From a bacterium (lineage in GTDB: Bacteria > Actinomycetota > Acidimicrobiia > Spongiisociales > Spongiisociaceae), in assembly GCA_028821235.1 (NCBI GenBank), contig JAPPGV010000028.1, positions 1 through 57,241 of the forward strand: a stretch of DNA of 57,241 nucleotides, written 5' to 3'. Made by a program: the position numbers and the translations under genes. The notes under the pieces are model-generated. The model saw only the letters and a list, made by a program, of their open reading frames with translations. It did not search any database and was not told the DNA's origin. Shown here piece after piece: positions 43,993-51,657 of this stretch (position 1 is the stretch's first letter; every line of letters begins with the position of its first letter).

Positions 43993-45705
43993 ATGGAGAC
44001 CATCCGGGTGGCCGGGGCGCAGATCAACCTCCGGGTCGGCGACCTCGCTTATAACGAAGCCCGGATTCGAGACGCTGTGGCTTGGGCGGAGGCAGAGGGC
44101 GCTGACGTCCTTCTCCTTCCCGAGTTGGCCATTCCCGGCTATCCGCCAGAGGACCTGGTGATCCGAAGAGGCTTCGTGGATGCCAACCTGGGCGTGCTGG
44201 ACGAGCTTGCCGGCCATGCCGGGTCGACGGTCACCGTGGTGGGGGTCGTTAATCGGGTACGGCCCGGCGGTTCGGCGACCGACGGTCGTGATTCCTTTCC
44301 GGTGGCGAACGCGGCAGCCCTACTCCACCAGGGTCAGATCAGAGGCATCTACAACAAGGTCCTCTTGCCCAACTACGGCGTGTTCGACGAACAACGCTAC
44401 TTCGTGGCGGGTTCCGTACCGGGGGCGGTCTGGAATGTCGGAGGCGTGGTGGTGGGAGTCTCCATATGCGAGGACATATGGGTTCCCGATGGACCACCTT
44501 CTGCTCAGGTCGCCGCTGGAGCTCAGGTACTTCTCAACATCAACGGATCGCCCTTCCACGTCTCGAAGGACGCGGAGCGGGTTCGCCACATCGAGCGGGA
44601 AGCGGTCAATGCCCGGGTGCCCGTGGTCTATCTCAACCTGGTGGGCGGGCAGGATGAGCTGGTCTTCGACGGTGGGTCGATCGTCATGGACCGGGAGGGT
44701 TCCATCCAGTACCGGGCCCCGCGCTTCGAAGAGGACCTGTTCGTGGTCGATATCGAGGTGGGCGAGCCGGCCGGCAACCGGGAGGCGGCGACCGTCGCGC
44801 GGGTGGAGCCTTCGACCCTCCCTTCCAAACTTCGTTCTCCCAGCCCTGCTCCCGCCGCGGAACCCATCGAGCTCATCTACCGAGCGCTCGTGCTCGGACT
44901 TGGCGACTACGTGAGGAAGAACGGTTTCTCGAAGGTGGTGGTGGGTCTCTCCGGGGGCATCGACTCGGCGCTGACGGCGGTGATCGCCGTCGATGCGCTC
45001 GGCCGGGATTCGGTCCGGGGCGTCACCATGCCCTCCGCGTTCAGCTCCCAGGGATCGATACGCGACTCCGAGGAGCTGGCGCGCCGGCTGGGCATTCGCC
45101 TTGATCGCATTGCCATCGGTGACCTGTTCGACGAATACCGGGACGCGCTCGAAGCCGTGTTCGACAGTAGCGAGTTCGGGATCGCGGAGGAGAACCTCCA
45201 GCCCCGGATCCGCGGCACCCTGCTGATGGGAATATCCAACAAGCACCACGAGATGGTCATCGCAACCGGGAACAAGTCCGAGATGGCGGTGGGCTATGCG
45301 ACGCTGTACGGCGACATGGCCGGCGGCTACGCGGTGCTCAAAGACGTCCTCAAGACCACCGTCTACGAGTTGGCCGATTGGCGCAACCGCGCCGAAGAGG
45401 TGATCCCGGAGGAGACAATCCGGAAACCGCCGTCCGCCGAACTGAGGCCCGGCCAACTCGACACCGATAGCCTTCCGCCTTATGAGGTGCTCGATCAGGT
45501 GCTCGCCGCCTACATCGAGGAGGACCGCTCCATCGACGCCATAGTGGATGCCGGGTTCGACCGGGACATCGTCACCCGGGTCGCGGCCATGGTGGATCGC
45601 AACGAGTACAAGCGGCGCCAATCCCCACCGGGAGTGAAGATAACCCCCAAGGCGTTCGGGCGTGACCGTCGCCTACCGATCACCAACGGATGGCGGGGTG
45701 GTTGA
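43993..45705 (+). CDS. nadE: Glutamine-dependent NAD synthetase
   Basis: A 570-residue two-domain enzyme amidating nicotinic acid adenine dinucleotide to NAD. The N-terminal nitrilase-type glutaminase has the Glu-Lys-Cys triad at E44 (LLLPELAIPGYPPEDL), K122 (GIYNKVLLPNYGVFDEQRYF) and C159 (VGVSICEDIW). The synthetase domain has the ATP-pyrophosphatase loop SGGIDS (320-325), TGNKSEMAVGYATLYGDMAGGYAVLKDV and the C-terminal signature EYKRRQSPPGVKITPKAFGRDRRLPI. The ammonia thus comes from glutamine. A TAGACT box lies 9 bases upstream of the ATG. Confidence 0.96.
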   Translation: METIRVAGAQINLRVGDLAYNEARIRDAVAWAEAEGADVLLLPELAIPGYPPEDLVIRRGFVDANLGVLDELAGHAGSTVTVVGVVNRVRPGGSATDGRDSFPVANAAALLHQGQIRGIYNKVLLPNYGVFDEQRYFVAGSVPGAVWNVGGVVVGVSICEDIWVPDGPPSAQVAAGAQVLLNINGSPFHVSKDAERVRHIEREAVNARVPVVYLNLVGGQDELVFDGGSIVMDREGSIQYRAPRFEEDLFVVDIEVGEPAGNREAATVARVEPSTLPSKLRSPSPAPAAEPIELIYRALVLGLGDYVRKNGFSKVVVGLSGGIDSALTAVIAVDALGRDSVRGVTMPSAFSSQGSIRDSEELARRLGIRLDRIAIGDLFDEYRDALEAVFDSSEFGIAEENLQPRIRGTLLMGISNKHHEMVIATGNKSEMAVGYATLYGDMAGGYAVLKDVLKTTVYELADWRNRAEEVIPEETIRKPPSAELRPGQLDTDSLPPYEVLDQVLAAYIEEDRSIDAIVDAGFDRDIVTRVAAMVDRNEYKRRQSPPGVKITPKAFGRDRRLPITNGWRGG

Positions 45706-45817
45706 CCAGGTCCTTGCCCGGTGTGGCAGGGTCCGGGGAGTTCGAGTCACCGGAGTGTGTCAATACCGCGCCGGACGGGGTTAGCCTTTGGGCGGAAGGC
45801 GATCAAGGACTGATGCG

Positions 45818-46390
45818 ATGATGGCTGCTCGAAGGGCCGTACCGTTTATCGCGGTTGTCCTGGCGCTCGCGGCATGCGGCGGGGATGACTCGACGTCCGA
45901 GACCACATCGGCTCCGACCGGCGCATCTCCTACCACCACCAGTACCGCGGTAATCGAAATGGTGGAGTCTGGCGCCGACACCTCGGCTACCGCTGCCTCT
46001 ATAGCAGAGGACGCTGTCGAGCCCGAGGGTGATGGAGATTCGCAAAAGGAGGGGGCGGACACCACCCTGCCACCGGCCATTCCACCGTACGAGGTGATAC
46101 ACCGTCTCATAGCGAATGATCGCACCACCCTCGTGATCCTGGTCGAGCCCGGCGCTTATACCACCGTCCAGTTGGAGAACCTGGTCTACGACGTGGTGGA
46201 CACGTATTCCCCCAACACTGCCATCGTCGTGGACGACCGGGCGGCCGCCGATTTGGCCATCAAGGACGATCTCACCCCCGAGGAGCAGTCGACCCTCGAC
46301 GCCCGGACGTTCCTGAGGATCGAGAACGGAGTGGACGTGACGTTCCACGGTCCTTATGCCGATGCCGGCGGCATGACAGTCGGCAGCTAA
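45818..46390 (+). CDS. Putative lipoprotein, Ser/Thr/Glu-rich linker and folded C-terminus
   Basis: A 190-residue secreted lipoprotein: signal peptide MMAARRAVPFIAVVLALAAC with lipobox LAAC. A low-complexity region of about 65 residues (Ser, Thr, Asp, Glu) follows and then a folded part (PPYEVIHRLIANDRTTLVILVEPG, VQLENLVYDVVDTYSPNTAIVVDD). I do not recognise a family. ATG 45818 follows AAGGA by 9 bases. It converges with mgtE across a heptamer repeat array. Confidence 0.7.
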   Translation: MMAARRAVPFIAVVLALAACGGDDSTSETTSAPTGASPTTTSTAVIEMVESGADTSATAASIAEDAVEPEGDGDSQKEGADTTLPPAIPPYEVIHRLIANDRTTLVILVEPGAYTTVQLENLVYDVVDTYSPNTAIVVDDRAAADLAIKDDLTPEEQSTLDARTFLRIENGVDVTFHGPYADAGGMTVGS

Positions 46391-46392
46391 TT

Positions 46393-46453
46393 CTAGTTGC
46401 TAGTTGCTAGTTGCTAGTTGCTAGTTGCTAGTTATAACTTATGTAACAACTAG
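46393..46453. repeat. CTAGTTG heptamer array with inverted copy
   Basis: Five perfect CTAGTTG units run head-to-tail from 46393 to 46427, followed by CTAGTTA (46428-46434). An inverted CAACTAG follows at 46447-46453, so the transcript can form alternative hairpins. The array sits between the convergent lipoprotein and mgtE genes, three bases after the former's stop. The same heptamer forms the hairpin at 27925. Confidence 0.9.
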
Positions 46454-46470
46454 AAACTAGAGACGAGAAA

Positions 46471-47853
46471 CTAGCGAAGCAGTAGGGTGGCGACCATGAG
46501 GAACCCGCCGAACCCGACTACATCGGTGACCAGCGTCAGGAAGATGTTCGAGGCCAGTGCCGGGTCCAGTCCCAACTTGCGAAGCAACAGAGGGATACCC
46601 GTGCCGGACAACGTTCCTATGACAAGGTTGACGACAGTTGCTATTCCCATGGTGACGGCGAAGTTCACCGTTCCGCCGAACACCAGCCCGACAGTTCCGG
46701 CGAGCAGACCGACCGGTATGGAGTTGATCACGCCGATGGCAACCTGATTCATCAGCACGCGCCCTGCCCGACTCGGCGTGACGCCGTCAATCGCCATCGA
46801 CCGGATAACCACGGCCAGGCTTTGTGCCCCGGCGTTGCCGCCCATCAGCGCCACCACCGGCATGAGCGCGGCCAGTACCGGGCCGATGTCGTCGATCACC
46901 GCGGACTGCCGCTCGATGACCAGCGCCACCACCAGGGCCATGGCAAGATTCACCAACATCCACGGAAGGCGCATGCCGGCCGCTCGTGCTACGGGCGTGA
47001 AGACCGTCTCCTCGGGCCCGGCGCCCATCGCGGCGGCGAAGTCCTCCGAGGCCTCGGCCTGGACCGACTCCACTACTGCCTCGTGGGTGACCATGCCCAG
47101 CAGGACGCCCGAGTGATCGACCACCGGCAGTCCGAACAGGCCGTAGCGCTGCGCCAGCTCGGAGACCTCTTCCCGATCTGTGTCAGGACGTACGGCGACC
47201 GGTTGGTGCACCATGGTCTCGTCGAGTCCCACCCCGGGCCGCGCGAACACCAGGTCCCGGAACGACACCACGCCGACCAGCAGGCGCCGATGATCGACCA
47301 CGTAGACATAGGAGAGGTCCTCGATCTGGTCGTGGAGCTGGCGGAGACGCTCGATGGCTTCCCCCGCGGTCATCCCCACCTGCAGGAATGCCAAGTCAGT
47401 CGTCATCAGCCCGCCCGCCGAGTCAGGAGCGTGCTGGAGGAGAGCGAGCAACTCGTGGGAGATCCCGGGATCGAGGCCGGCCAGTACCTGCTCCCGGTTC
47501 TTCTCGTCCAGCTGGCCGAGCAGGTCGGCCGCCATGTCGGCATCCATGGCCGCGACGAGATCCGAAGTTCGGGCCGGGTTGAGCCCTTCGAGAACATCAA
47601 CGCCCAACTCGGGGCGCATCTCGTTGAGGATTCCGGCTGCGTCAGCGACATCGAGGTCGGAGAGCAGGTCGGTAGCCGCGTCGGTGTCCAGTTCCTCGAG
47701 GATGTCTGCCGCGTCATGGGGGTCGGCGCCGGCCAGTTCCTGCCACTCGGCGGTATGGGTATCCAGGTACTGCTCGACCTCGTCCGGCTGGACCCGGGCC
47801 GTGCTCCGCAACCGCTGGGCGAGTTCCCTTGGCCGGGGCAGCTTTATTCGCAT
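46471..47853 (-). CDS. mgtE: Magnesium transporter MgtE
   Basis: A 460-residue magnesium channel of the inner membrane. It has the N-terminal superhelical domain (repeats such as DAADILEELDTDAATDLLSDLD), a CBS pair (about residues 145-265, with SAGGLMTTDLAFLQVGMTAGEAIERLR and LFGLPVVDHSGVLLGMVT), and five C-terminal helices with the pore motif PVVALMGGNAGAQSLAV. The acidic residues in the cytosolic domain sense Mg. GGTGGAG precedes the ATG. I found no M-box riboswitch in the 161-base leader. Confidence 0.95.
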   Translation of the reverse strand: MRIKLPRPRELAQRLRSTARVQPDEVEQYLDTHTAEWQELAGADPHDAADILEELDTDAATDLLSDLDVADAAGILNEMRPELGVDVLEGLNPARTSDLVAAMDADMAADLLGQLDEKNREQVLAGLDPGISHELLALLQHAPDSAGGLMTTDLAFLQVGMTAGEAIERLRQLHDQIEDLSYVYVVDHRRLLVGVVSFRDLVFARPGVGLDETMVHQPVAVRPDTDREEVSELAQRYGLFGLPVVDHSGVLLGMVTHEAVVESVQAEASEDFAAAMGAGPEETVFTPVARAAGMRLPWMLVNLAMALVVALVIERQSAVIDDIGPVLAALMPVVALMGGNAGAQSLAVVIRSMAIDGVTPSRAGRVLMNQVAIGVINSIPVGLLAGTVGLVFGGTVNFAVTMGIATVVNLVIGTLSGTGIPLLLRKLGLDPALASNIFLTLVTDVVGFGGFLMVATLLLR

Positions 47854-48014
47854 CAGCTTGTCTCCACCGGGGTCGGATCCTGCTGCCGGAGCATGATGGG
47901 GACCGCTAGGAGGGTGCTGGAAGAGGCGGGGATTGGTTGGCCCGCGATCCCTTGACCGGGGGGTTCATTTGAGGCCGTCGGGTGAACTGGACATCATTCA
48001 GTACACTCCCCGGG

Positions 48015-48491
48015 TCAGCCCTCGTAGGGTCGGACCGCGAGCACCGTGACTTTGAACTTGCCGCCTGGCGCTTCGTAGGCGACGTCATCGCCCGCTACTG
48101 CACCCACCAAGGCGGTACCCAGGGGACCCTCGGGCGAAGCCAGCAGGAAGCCGGGAACCCGGTTTTCGGGAATGGCTACCAGATAGTCCTCCTCGTACCC
48201 GTCTTCGTCCACCAGCGTGACGATCGATCCGATCTGCACGGTGCCGTCGCTCGAGGCCTCGCCGACGGTGGAATTGTCGAGTAGATGCCGGAGCTTTCGG
48301 ATCCGCGCTTCCATGAGGCCCTGCTCGGTCTTGGCGGCGTCATAGTCGGCGTTTTCCCGGATGTCCCCGTGTGACCTCGCCTCGGCCAGGCGCTCGGCGA
48401 TCTGGGTACGCCCCACGGTGGTGAGCATGCCGTATTCTTCTTCTAGTTTCCGGTACGCGGCAGGGGTCAGCCAGGTCTCAGGGGTGCTCAT
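48015..48491 (-). CDS. greA: Transcription elongation factor GreA
   Basis: A 158-residue GreA/GreB-type cleavage factor. The N-terminal coiled coil (YRKLEEEYGMLTTVGRTQIAERLAEARSHGDIRENADYDAAKTEQGLMEARIRKL) contains the tip acidic residues DIRENADYD that reach into the polymerase active site. The C-terminal FKBP-like domain ends with GKFKVTVLAV. It rescues backtracked RNA polymerase. ATG 48491 follows a TATCCT box by 6 bases, suggesting a leaderless transcript; it is divergent from selD. Confidence 0.94.
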   Translation of the reverse strand: MSTPETWLTPAAYRKLEEEYGMLTTVGRTQIAERLAEARSHGDIRENADYDAAKTEQGLMEARIRKLRHLLDNSTVGEASSDGTVQIGSIVTLVDEDGYEEDYLVAIPENRVPGFLLASPEGPLGTALVGAVAGDDVAYEAPGGKFKVTVLAVRPYEG

Positions 48492-48497
48492 GCGGCC

Positions 48498-48503
48498 AGG
48501 ATA
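48498..48503 (-). promoter_or_regulatory. Putative -10 box (TATCCT) for leaderless greA
   Basis: On the minus strand TATCCT lies exactly 6 bases before the greA ATG. No ribosome-binding sequence fits in between. Confidence 0.5.
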
Positions 48504-48633
48504 CCCGTTGGGATGGCATCGTCGGCCGGGCGGTCGACCGACGGGAGACGAAGGCCGGGTTCTGCCCGCATCGTGCCAAACTCCTACACCGGTGGAATGG
48601 TCCGGCGAGAAACATGTGACAAGGAGGTGAGAC

Positions 48634-49677
48634 ATGTCCGAGATCCGACTTACGTCCTTCTCGCCGGGCGGCGGTTGAGCGTCCAAGCTCGGCGCTGACG
48701 AGCTGGCGCAGGTCTTGCGCCCTCTAAGAACTCACCATGCGACGTCCCATTCCGACCTCCTGGTGGGAATCGCCACTTCCGACGATGCGGGCGTATTCCG
48801 CCTGGACGACGACCGCGCGCTGGTCCAGACGGTGGACTTCTTCACCCCGATCGTGGACGAGCCCTACGACTGGGGACGGATCGCGGCCGCCAACGCACTG
48901 TCGGACATCTACGCGATGGGCGGGCGGCCGCTTACGGCCCTCCAACTGGTGGGATGGCCCCGGTCAGCGCTGCCGCTCGAGGCATTGAGCGAGGTCATGG
49001 CCGGCGGGGCCGACGTGATGGCGGAGGCCGGGGTCACGATCACGGGTGGGCACTCGATCGACAACGAGGCACCTGTGTACGGGTTCGCGGTCACCGGAAC
49101 GGTATCTCCGGGCCGGGTCGTGACCAACGGCACCGCCCGACCGGGCGACCTCGTAGTGATCACCAAACCCCTCGGAACCGGTGTCGCTGCTTCCGCCCTC
49201 ATGGCCGGGTTGGCCGATCCTGCCATGCGGAGCGCCGCGGTGGAGACCATGGTTGCTCTCAACGGGCCGGCCTCCGCGGTGATGGTGGAGGCGGGTGTGA
49301 CGTGCGCCACCGACATAACGGGCTACGGGCTGGTGGGTCACCTCAGGGAGGTAACGGCCGTCTCCGGGGTGTCGGCGCGGCTCGACATGGATTCGGTTCC
49401 GGTGCTGGCAGGGGTAGCGGATCTGATCGAGGCGGGGGTGTATCCGGGCGGTATCCTGCGGAACCTGGAGACCGTGCAAGCCTCCCTCAGGACTTCTCGG
49501 AGCAGGACGGAACAGAAGATCCTGGCGGATGCCCAGACCAGCGGAGGCCTGCTGATGGCGGTTCCCGCGCTCCGGTCGGGCCGGCTTCTCGAGGAGCTCC
49601 GGCGGGTTGCGCCCGCGGCTACGGTCATAGGCGAGTTCACGACCGCCGGCGGAGAACCCGTGATCGAGGTGGTATGA
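48634..49677 (+). CDS. selD: Selenophosphate synthetase SelD, itself a selenoprotein (in-frame UGA)
   Basis: Reading from ATG 48634, preceded by a perfect AAGGAGGTGA site, gives MSEIRLTSFSPGGG, then a TGA at 48676-48678, then ASKLGADELAQVLRPL continuing in the same frame into an intact SelD (TDFFTPIVDEP-like, NALSDIYAMGGRPLTALQL, GGHSIDNEAPVYGFAVTG, DITGYGLVGHL, ADAQTSGGLL). The TGA sits where SelD has its catalytic Cys/Sec, with the catalytic Lys three residues later (U15, K18). A 6-bp stem with 7-base loop follows. With Sec the protein is 347 residues. It makes selenophosphate from selenide and ATP. A TTG at 48715 would lose the catalytic loop. Confidence 0.93.
48676..48706 (+). promoter_or_regulatory. 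Putative bacterial SECIS element in selD
   Basis: Immediately after the UGA (48676-48678), AGCTCG (48686-48691) pairs with CGAGCT (48699-48704) around GCGCTGA; a C-G pair (48684/48706) can extend it past one mismatch. Bacterial SECIS hairpins lie inside the coding sequence with the apical loop about 15-20 bases after UGA, as here. SelB recognition cannot be judged by eye. Confidence 0.6.
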
Positions 49678-50117
49678 CCGACGGGGCGGATGGCCTGCAG
49701 CGTCTCCGGATGATCGCCTCCGGCCTGTCGATCGGGGGTCTGCAACGCCACATGTTTCTGTGCGCCCAGCAGTCGACGCCCCGCTGCTCGACCTACGAGG
49801 AGAGCAAGGCAGCGTGGACGCAGCTGAAACGGACCACCAAGGCCCTCGACATCGCCTCGGCGCCGCCGAAGTGGCAGGCCAACTTCTCGCGGCCGCCGAC
49901 GCCGGTGGAGCCGGGCAAAGGGACGATCCTCAGATCCAAGGTGGACTGCCTGCGCATCTGCGAGCGGGGACCGATCGCGGTGATCTATCCGGACGGGGTG
50001 TGGTATCACTCGGTGGCCGGCGAGGTTCTCGACCGGATCGTCCACGAGCATCTGGTGGGGGGCCGAACAGTCGACGAATACGTATTCGCGGTGGACGACC
50101 TGTCGGCCCCCTCCTGA
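49674..50117 (+). CDS. Thioredoxin-like [2Fe-2S] ferredoxin domain protein
   Basis: A 147-residue protein whose ATG overlaps the selD stop (ATGA). Four cysteines, C30, C38, C92 and C96 (HMFLCAQQSTPRC and VDCLRICERGP), have the spacing of thioredoxin-like [2Fe-2S] ferredoxins, with GPIAVIYPDGVWYHSV forming the last strands. The segment from 41 to 88 (ESKAAWTQLKRTTKALDI) is helical. Coupling to selD suggests a redox partner in selenium metabolism, for example delivery or reduction of selenide, but that is inference. Confidence 0.8.
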   Translation: MTDGADGLQRLRMIASGLSIGGLQRHMFLCAQQSTPRCSTYEESKAAWTQLKRTTKALDIASAPPKWQANFSRPPTPVEPGKGTILRSKVDCLRICERGPIAVIYPDGVWYHSVAGEVLDRIVHEHLVGGRTVDEYVFAVDDLSAPS

Positions 50118-50122
50118 GCGTG

Positions 50123-51478
50123 ATGCGTCTCCGTGTAGCCGTCCCGGTCATCGCACTGGCCTTGGTGGTCTCGGCCTGCTCCCAGCGTTCGCCAGAGCTT
50201 CCACCGGTCGATGTCCCCGCCGAGGTCGTTCCTGACCTCGTCAACCCGTCTGATGTCGACAGGATGTTCCCGCTCGGTCGCGGTTGCCTGCTGGCGGTTG
50301 GAAGCGGCGTGCGAGTGCTGGACGTGGTGGACGGTACGGGTGCCTCGGATGCGCTGCGGCCCGGTGACATCATGACCTCGGTTGATGGCACACCGGTCAG
50401 CTCCCGGGAGATACTGCTCCAGGTGCTCGAGGACCGGCGGGTAGGGGAGCGAGTGGTCGTGGAGGGAACTCGAGTCGGAGCCCCGTTCAGCGCTTCGATT
50501 GCCCTCTCTCCGGTTCGCGGTCAGACGGGACGGGCCATCCTCGGCGTCATCACCGAGACCAAGCTGGAGGCCGTTCGGCCCACGAGCCTCTCCGAAGCCG
50601 TGGTCGACGATCAGTTGGCCCGTCCGGTCATCGTGGACGGCTGGATCTACCGGTACGTGCCGCTGGGCGCTGTCTGGACACCCTATCCGGGGACTCCCGC
50701 CGAGCATATGGCGGAGTTGGGCTCCGACATCTACGCCGTGGCAGCCGTGGAGCCTCTCTCCCTGGTCCGGGTGGGGGACGAGGAGCCCATCGCCATCGAT
50801 CCCGGGCCGGTCGTTTACGAGACGCCGGTAGGTCCGCTCGAGGTGGTGGCTTCCGGATTCGACGAGGTCGTGGGATCGGTGGGAGGGTTGCTGCTCATAG
50901 CCGGGGAGGCGGAGGCCGGGCCGGGAGACACCGCCGCGGCGGTCCACGCGGTCGATCCGGTGAAGGCGACGGTGGAATGGATCCGCCCCTTGGGCCTGTC
51001 GGATGAGGGGAATCAGTTGGCTGCCGTTGATGCCTACCGGAGCCCGTCCGGTGATCGTGCGTTGGTTGCGCTGGCCGAGTATGACGAGGAAGGCGGCAGC
51101 GGGTTAGAGCTGTTCAATTACTACCTGGTGGACGAGGAGGGCGAGGGGACGGTGGGTCCTCCCGGCATCGATCAGTTCTTCCCCACCGACGGGGTGACCG
51201 GCTGGTACGACGACGACTCTCTCATCTACCTGGTCGACGTCGAGGTTCCTCAGATAGTCCTGTGGTCGTTGGGCACCGGCGAGCACACCCTGCTGAGGGC
51301 CTATTCGGCTGAAGAGGCATTCAGTCTGCGCACGGCCCTTCCGGTAGGGGACGGAGAGCACATTGTGGAGGTGCGTGACGGCGAGGTGTTCCTGGTTGAC
51401 GTGGACCGTCCCGAGCTCACCCGCCTGATTTCCCGGGGATGCCGGCACGAGCCTGTGGAAGGCAGGAGCCTGGGCTAG
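50123..51478 (+). CDS. PDZ-domain lipoprotein
   Basis: A 451-residue secreted lipoprotein. The signal peptide RLRVAVPVIALALVVSAC ends in a lipobox Cys; a PDZ-like domain (about residues 55-140) shows VLDVVDGTGASDALRPGDIMTSVDGTPVSSREILLQVL. The rest is a beta-rich region with propeller-like strands (TAAAVHAVDPVKATVEW, DGVTGWYDDDSLIYLVDV, HIVEVRDGEVFLVDVDR). ATG 50123 follows the ferredoxin-like gene by 5 bases, so it may be in the selD operon. Its TAG stop is part of the inverted end of a mobile-like repeat at 51475. Function is unknown. Confidence 0.75.
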   Translation: MRLRVAVPVIALALVVSACSQRSPELPPVDVPAEVVPDLVNPSDVDRMFPLGRGCLLAVGSGVRVLDVVDGTGASDALRPGDIMTSVDGTPVSSREILLQVLEDRRVGERVVVEGTRVGAPFSASIALSPVRGQTGRAILGVITETKLEAVRPTSLSEAVVDDQLARPVIVDGWIYRYVPLGAVWTPYPGTPAEHMAELGSDIYAVAAVEPLSLVRVGDEEPIAIDPGPVVYETPVGPLEVVASGFDEVVGSVGGLLLIAGEAEAGPGDTAAAVHAVDPVKATVEWIRPLGLSDEGNQLAAVDAYRSPSGDRALVALAEYDEEGGSGLELFNYYLVDEEGEGTVGPPGIDQFFPTDGVTGWYDDDSLIYLVDVEVPQIVLWSLGTGEHTLLRAYSAEEAFSLRTALPVGDGEHIVEVRDGEVFLVDVDRPELTRLISRGCRHEPVEGRSLG

Positions 51479-51645
51479 TGGTCTGTCTCCGCAACAGCCA
51501 GGTGTGTTCTGGCTGCCATCGGTGTCCCGTCGCTGCGTTCCGCTTCCTCAACGTACCGCTGCGGGTACGCCTTCGTCAGCGGGCCTTGCGAGGAACACCG
51601 CTGCCGACGCCATACCACACCGCCATTACACAGACAGACCACTAG
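51475..51645 (+). mobile_element. MITE-like element, full-length copy A (171 bp)
   Basis: Perfect 14-bp terminal inverted repeats, CTAGTGGTCTGTCT (51475-51488) and AGACAGACCACTAG (51632-51645), flank a GC-rich core with an internal near-palindrome GTACCGCTGCGGGTAC. The core is almost identical, in reverse orientation, to 55047-55210. It carries no transposase. The left end supplies the stop codon of the PDZ lipoprotein gene. Confidence 0.8.
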
Positions 51646-51657
51646 TCGGTGACCGGG

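Noticed and set aside
47854-48014. M-box magnesium riboswitch upstream of mgtE
   Set aside because: None of the conserved M-box core segments could be found in the leader.
48715-49677. SelD starting at TTG 48715
   Set aside because: It would lack the conserved N-terminal loop and catalytic residues, has no ribosome site, and the upstream frame encodes exactly those residues across a UGA.
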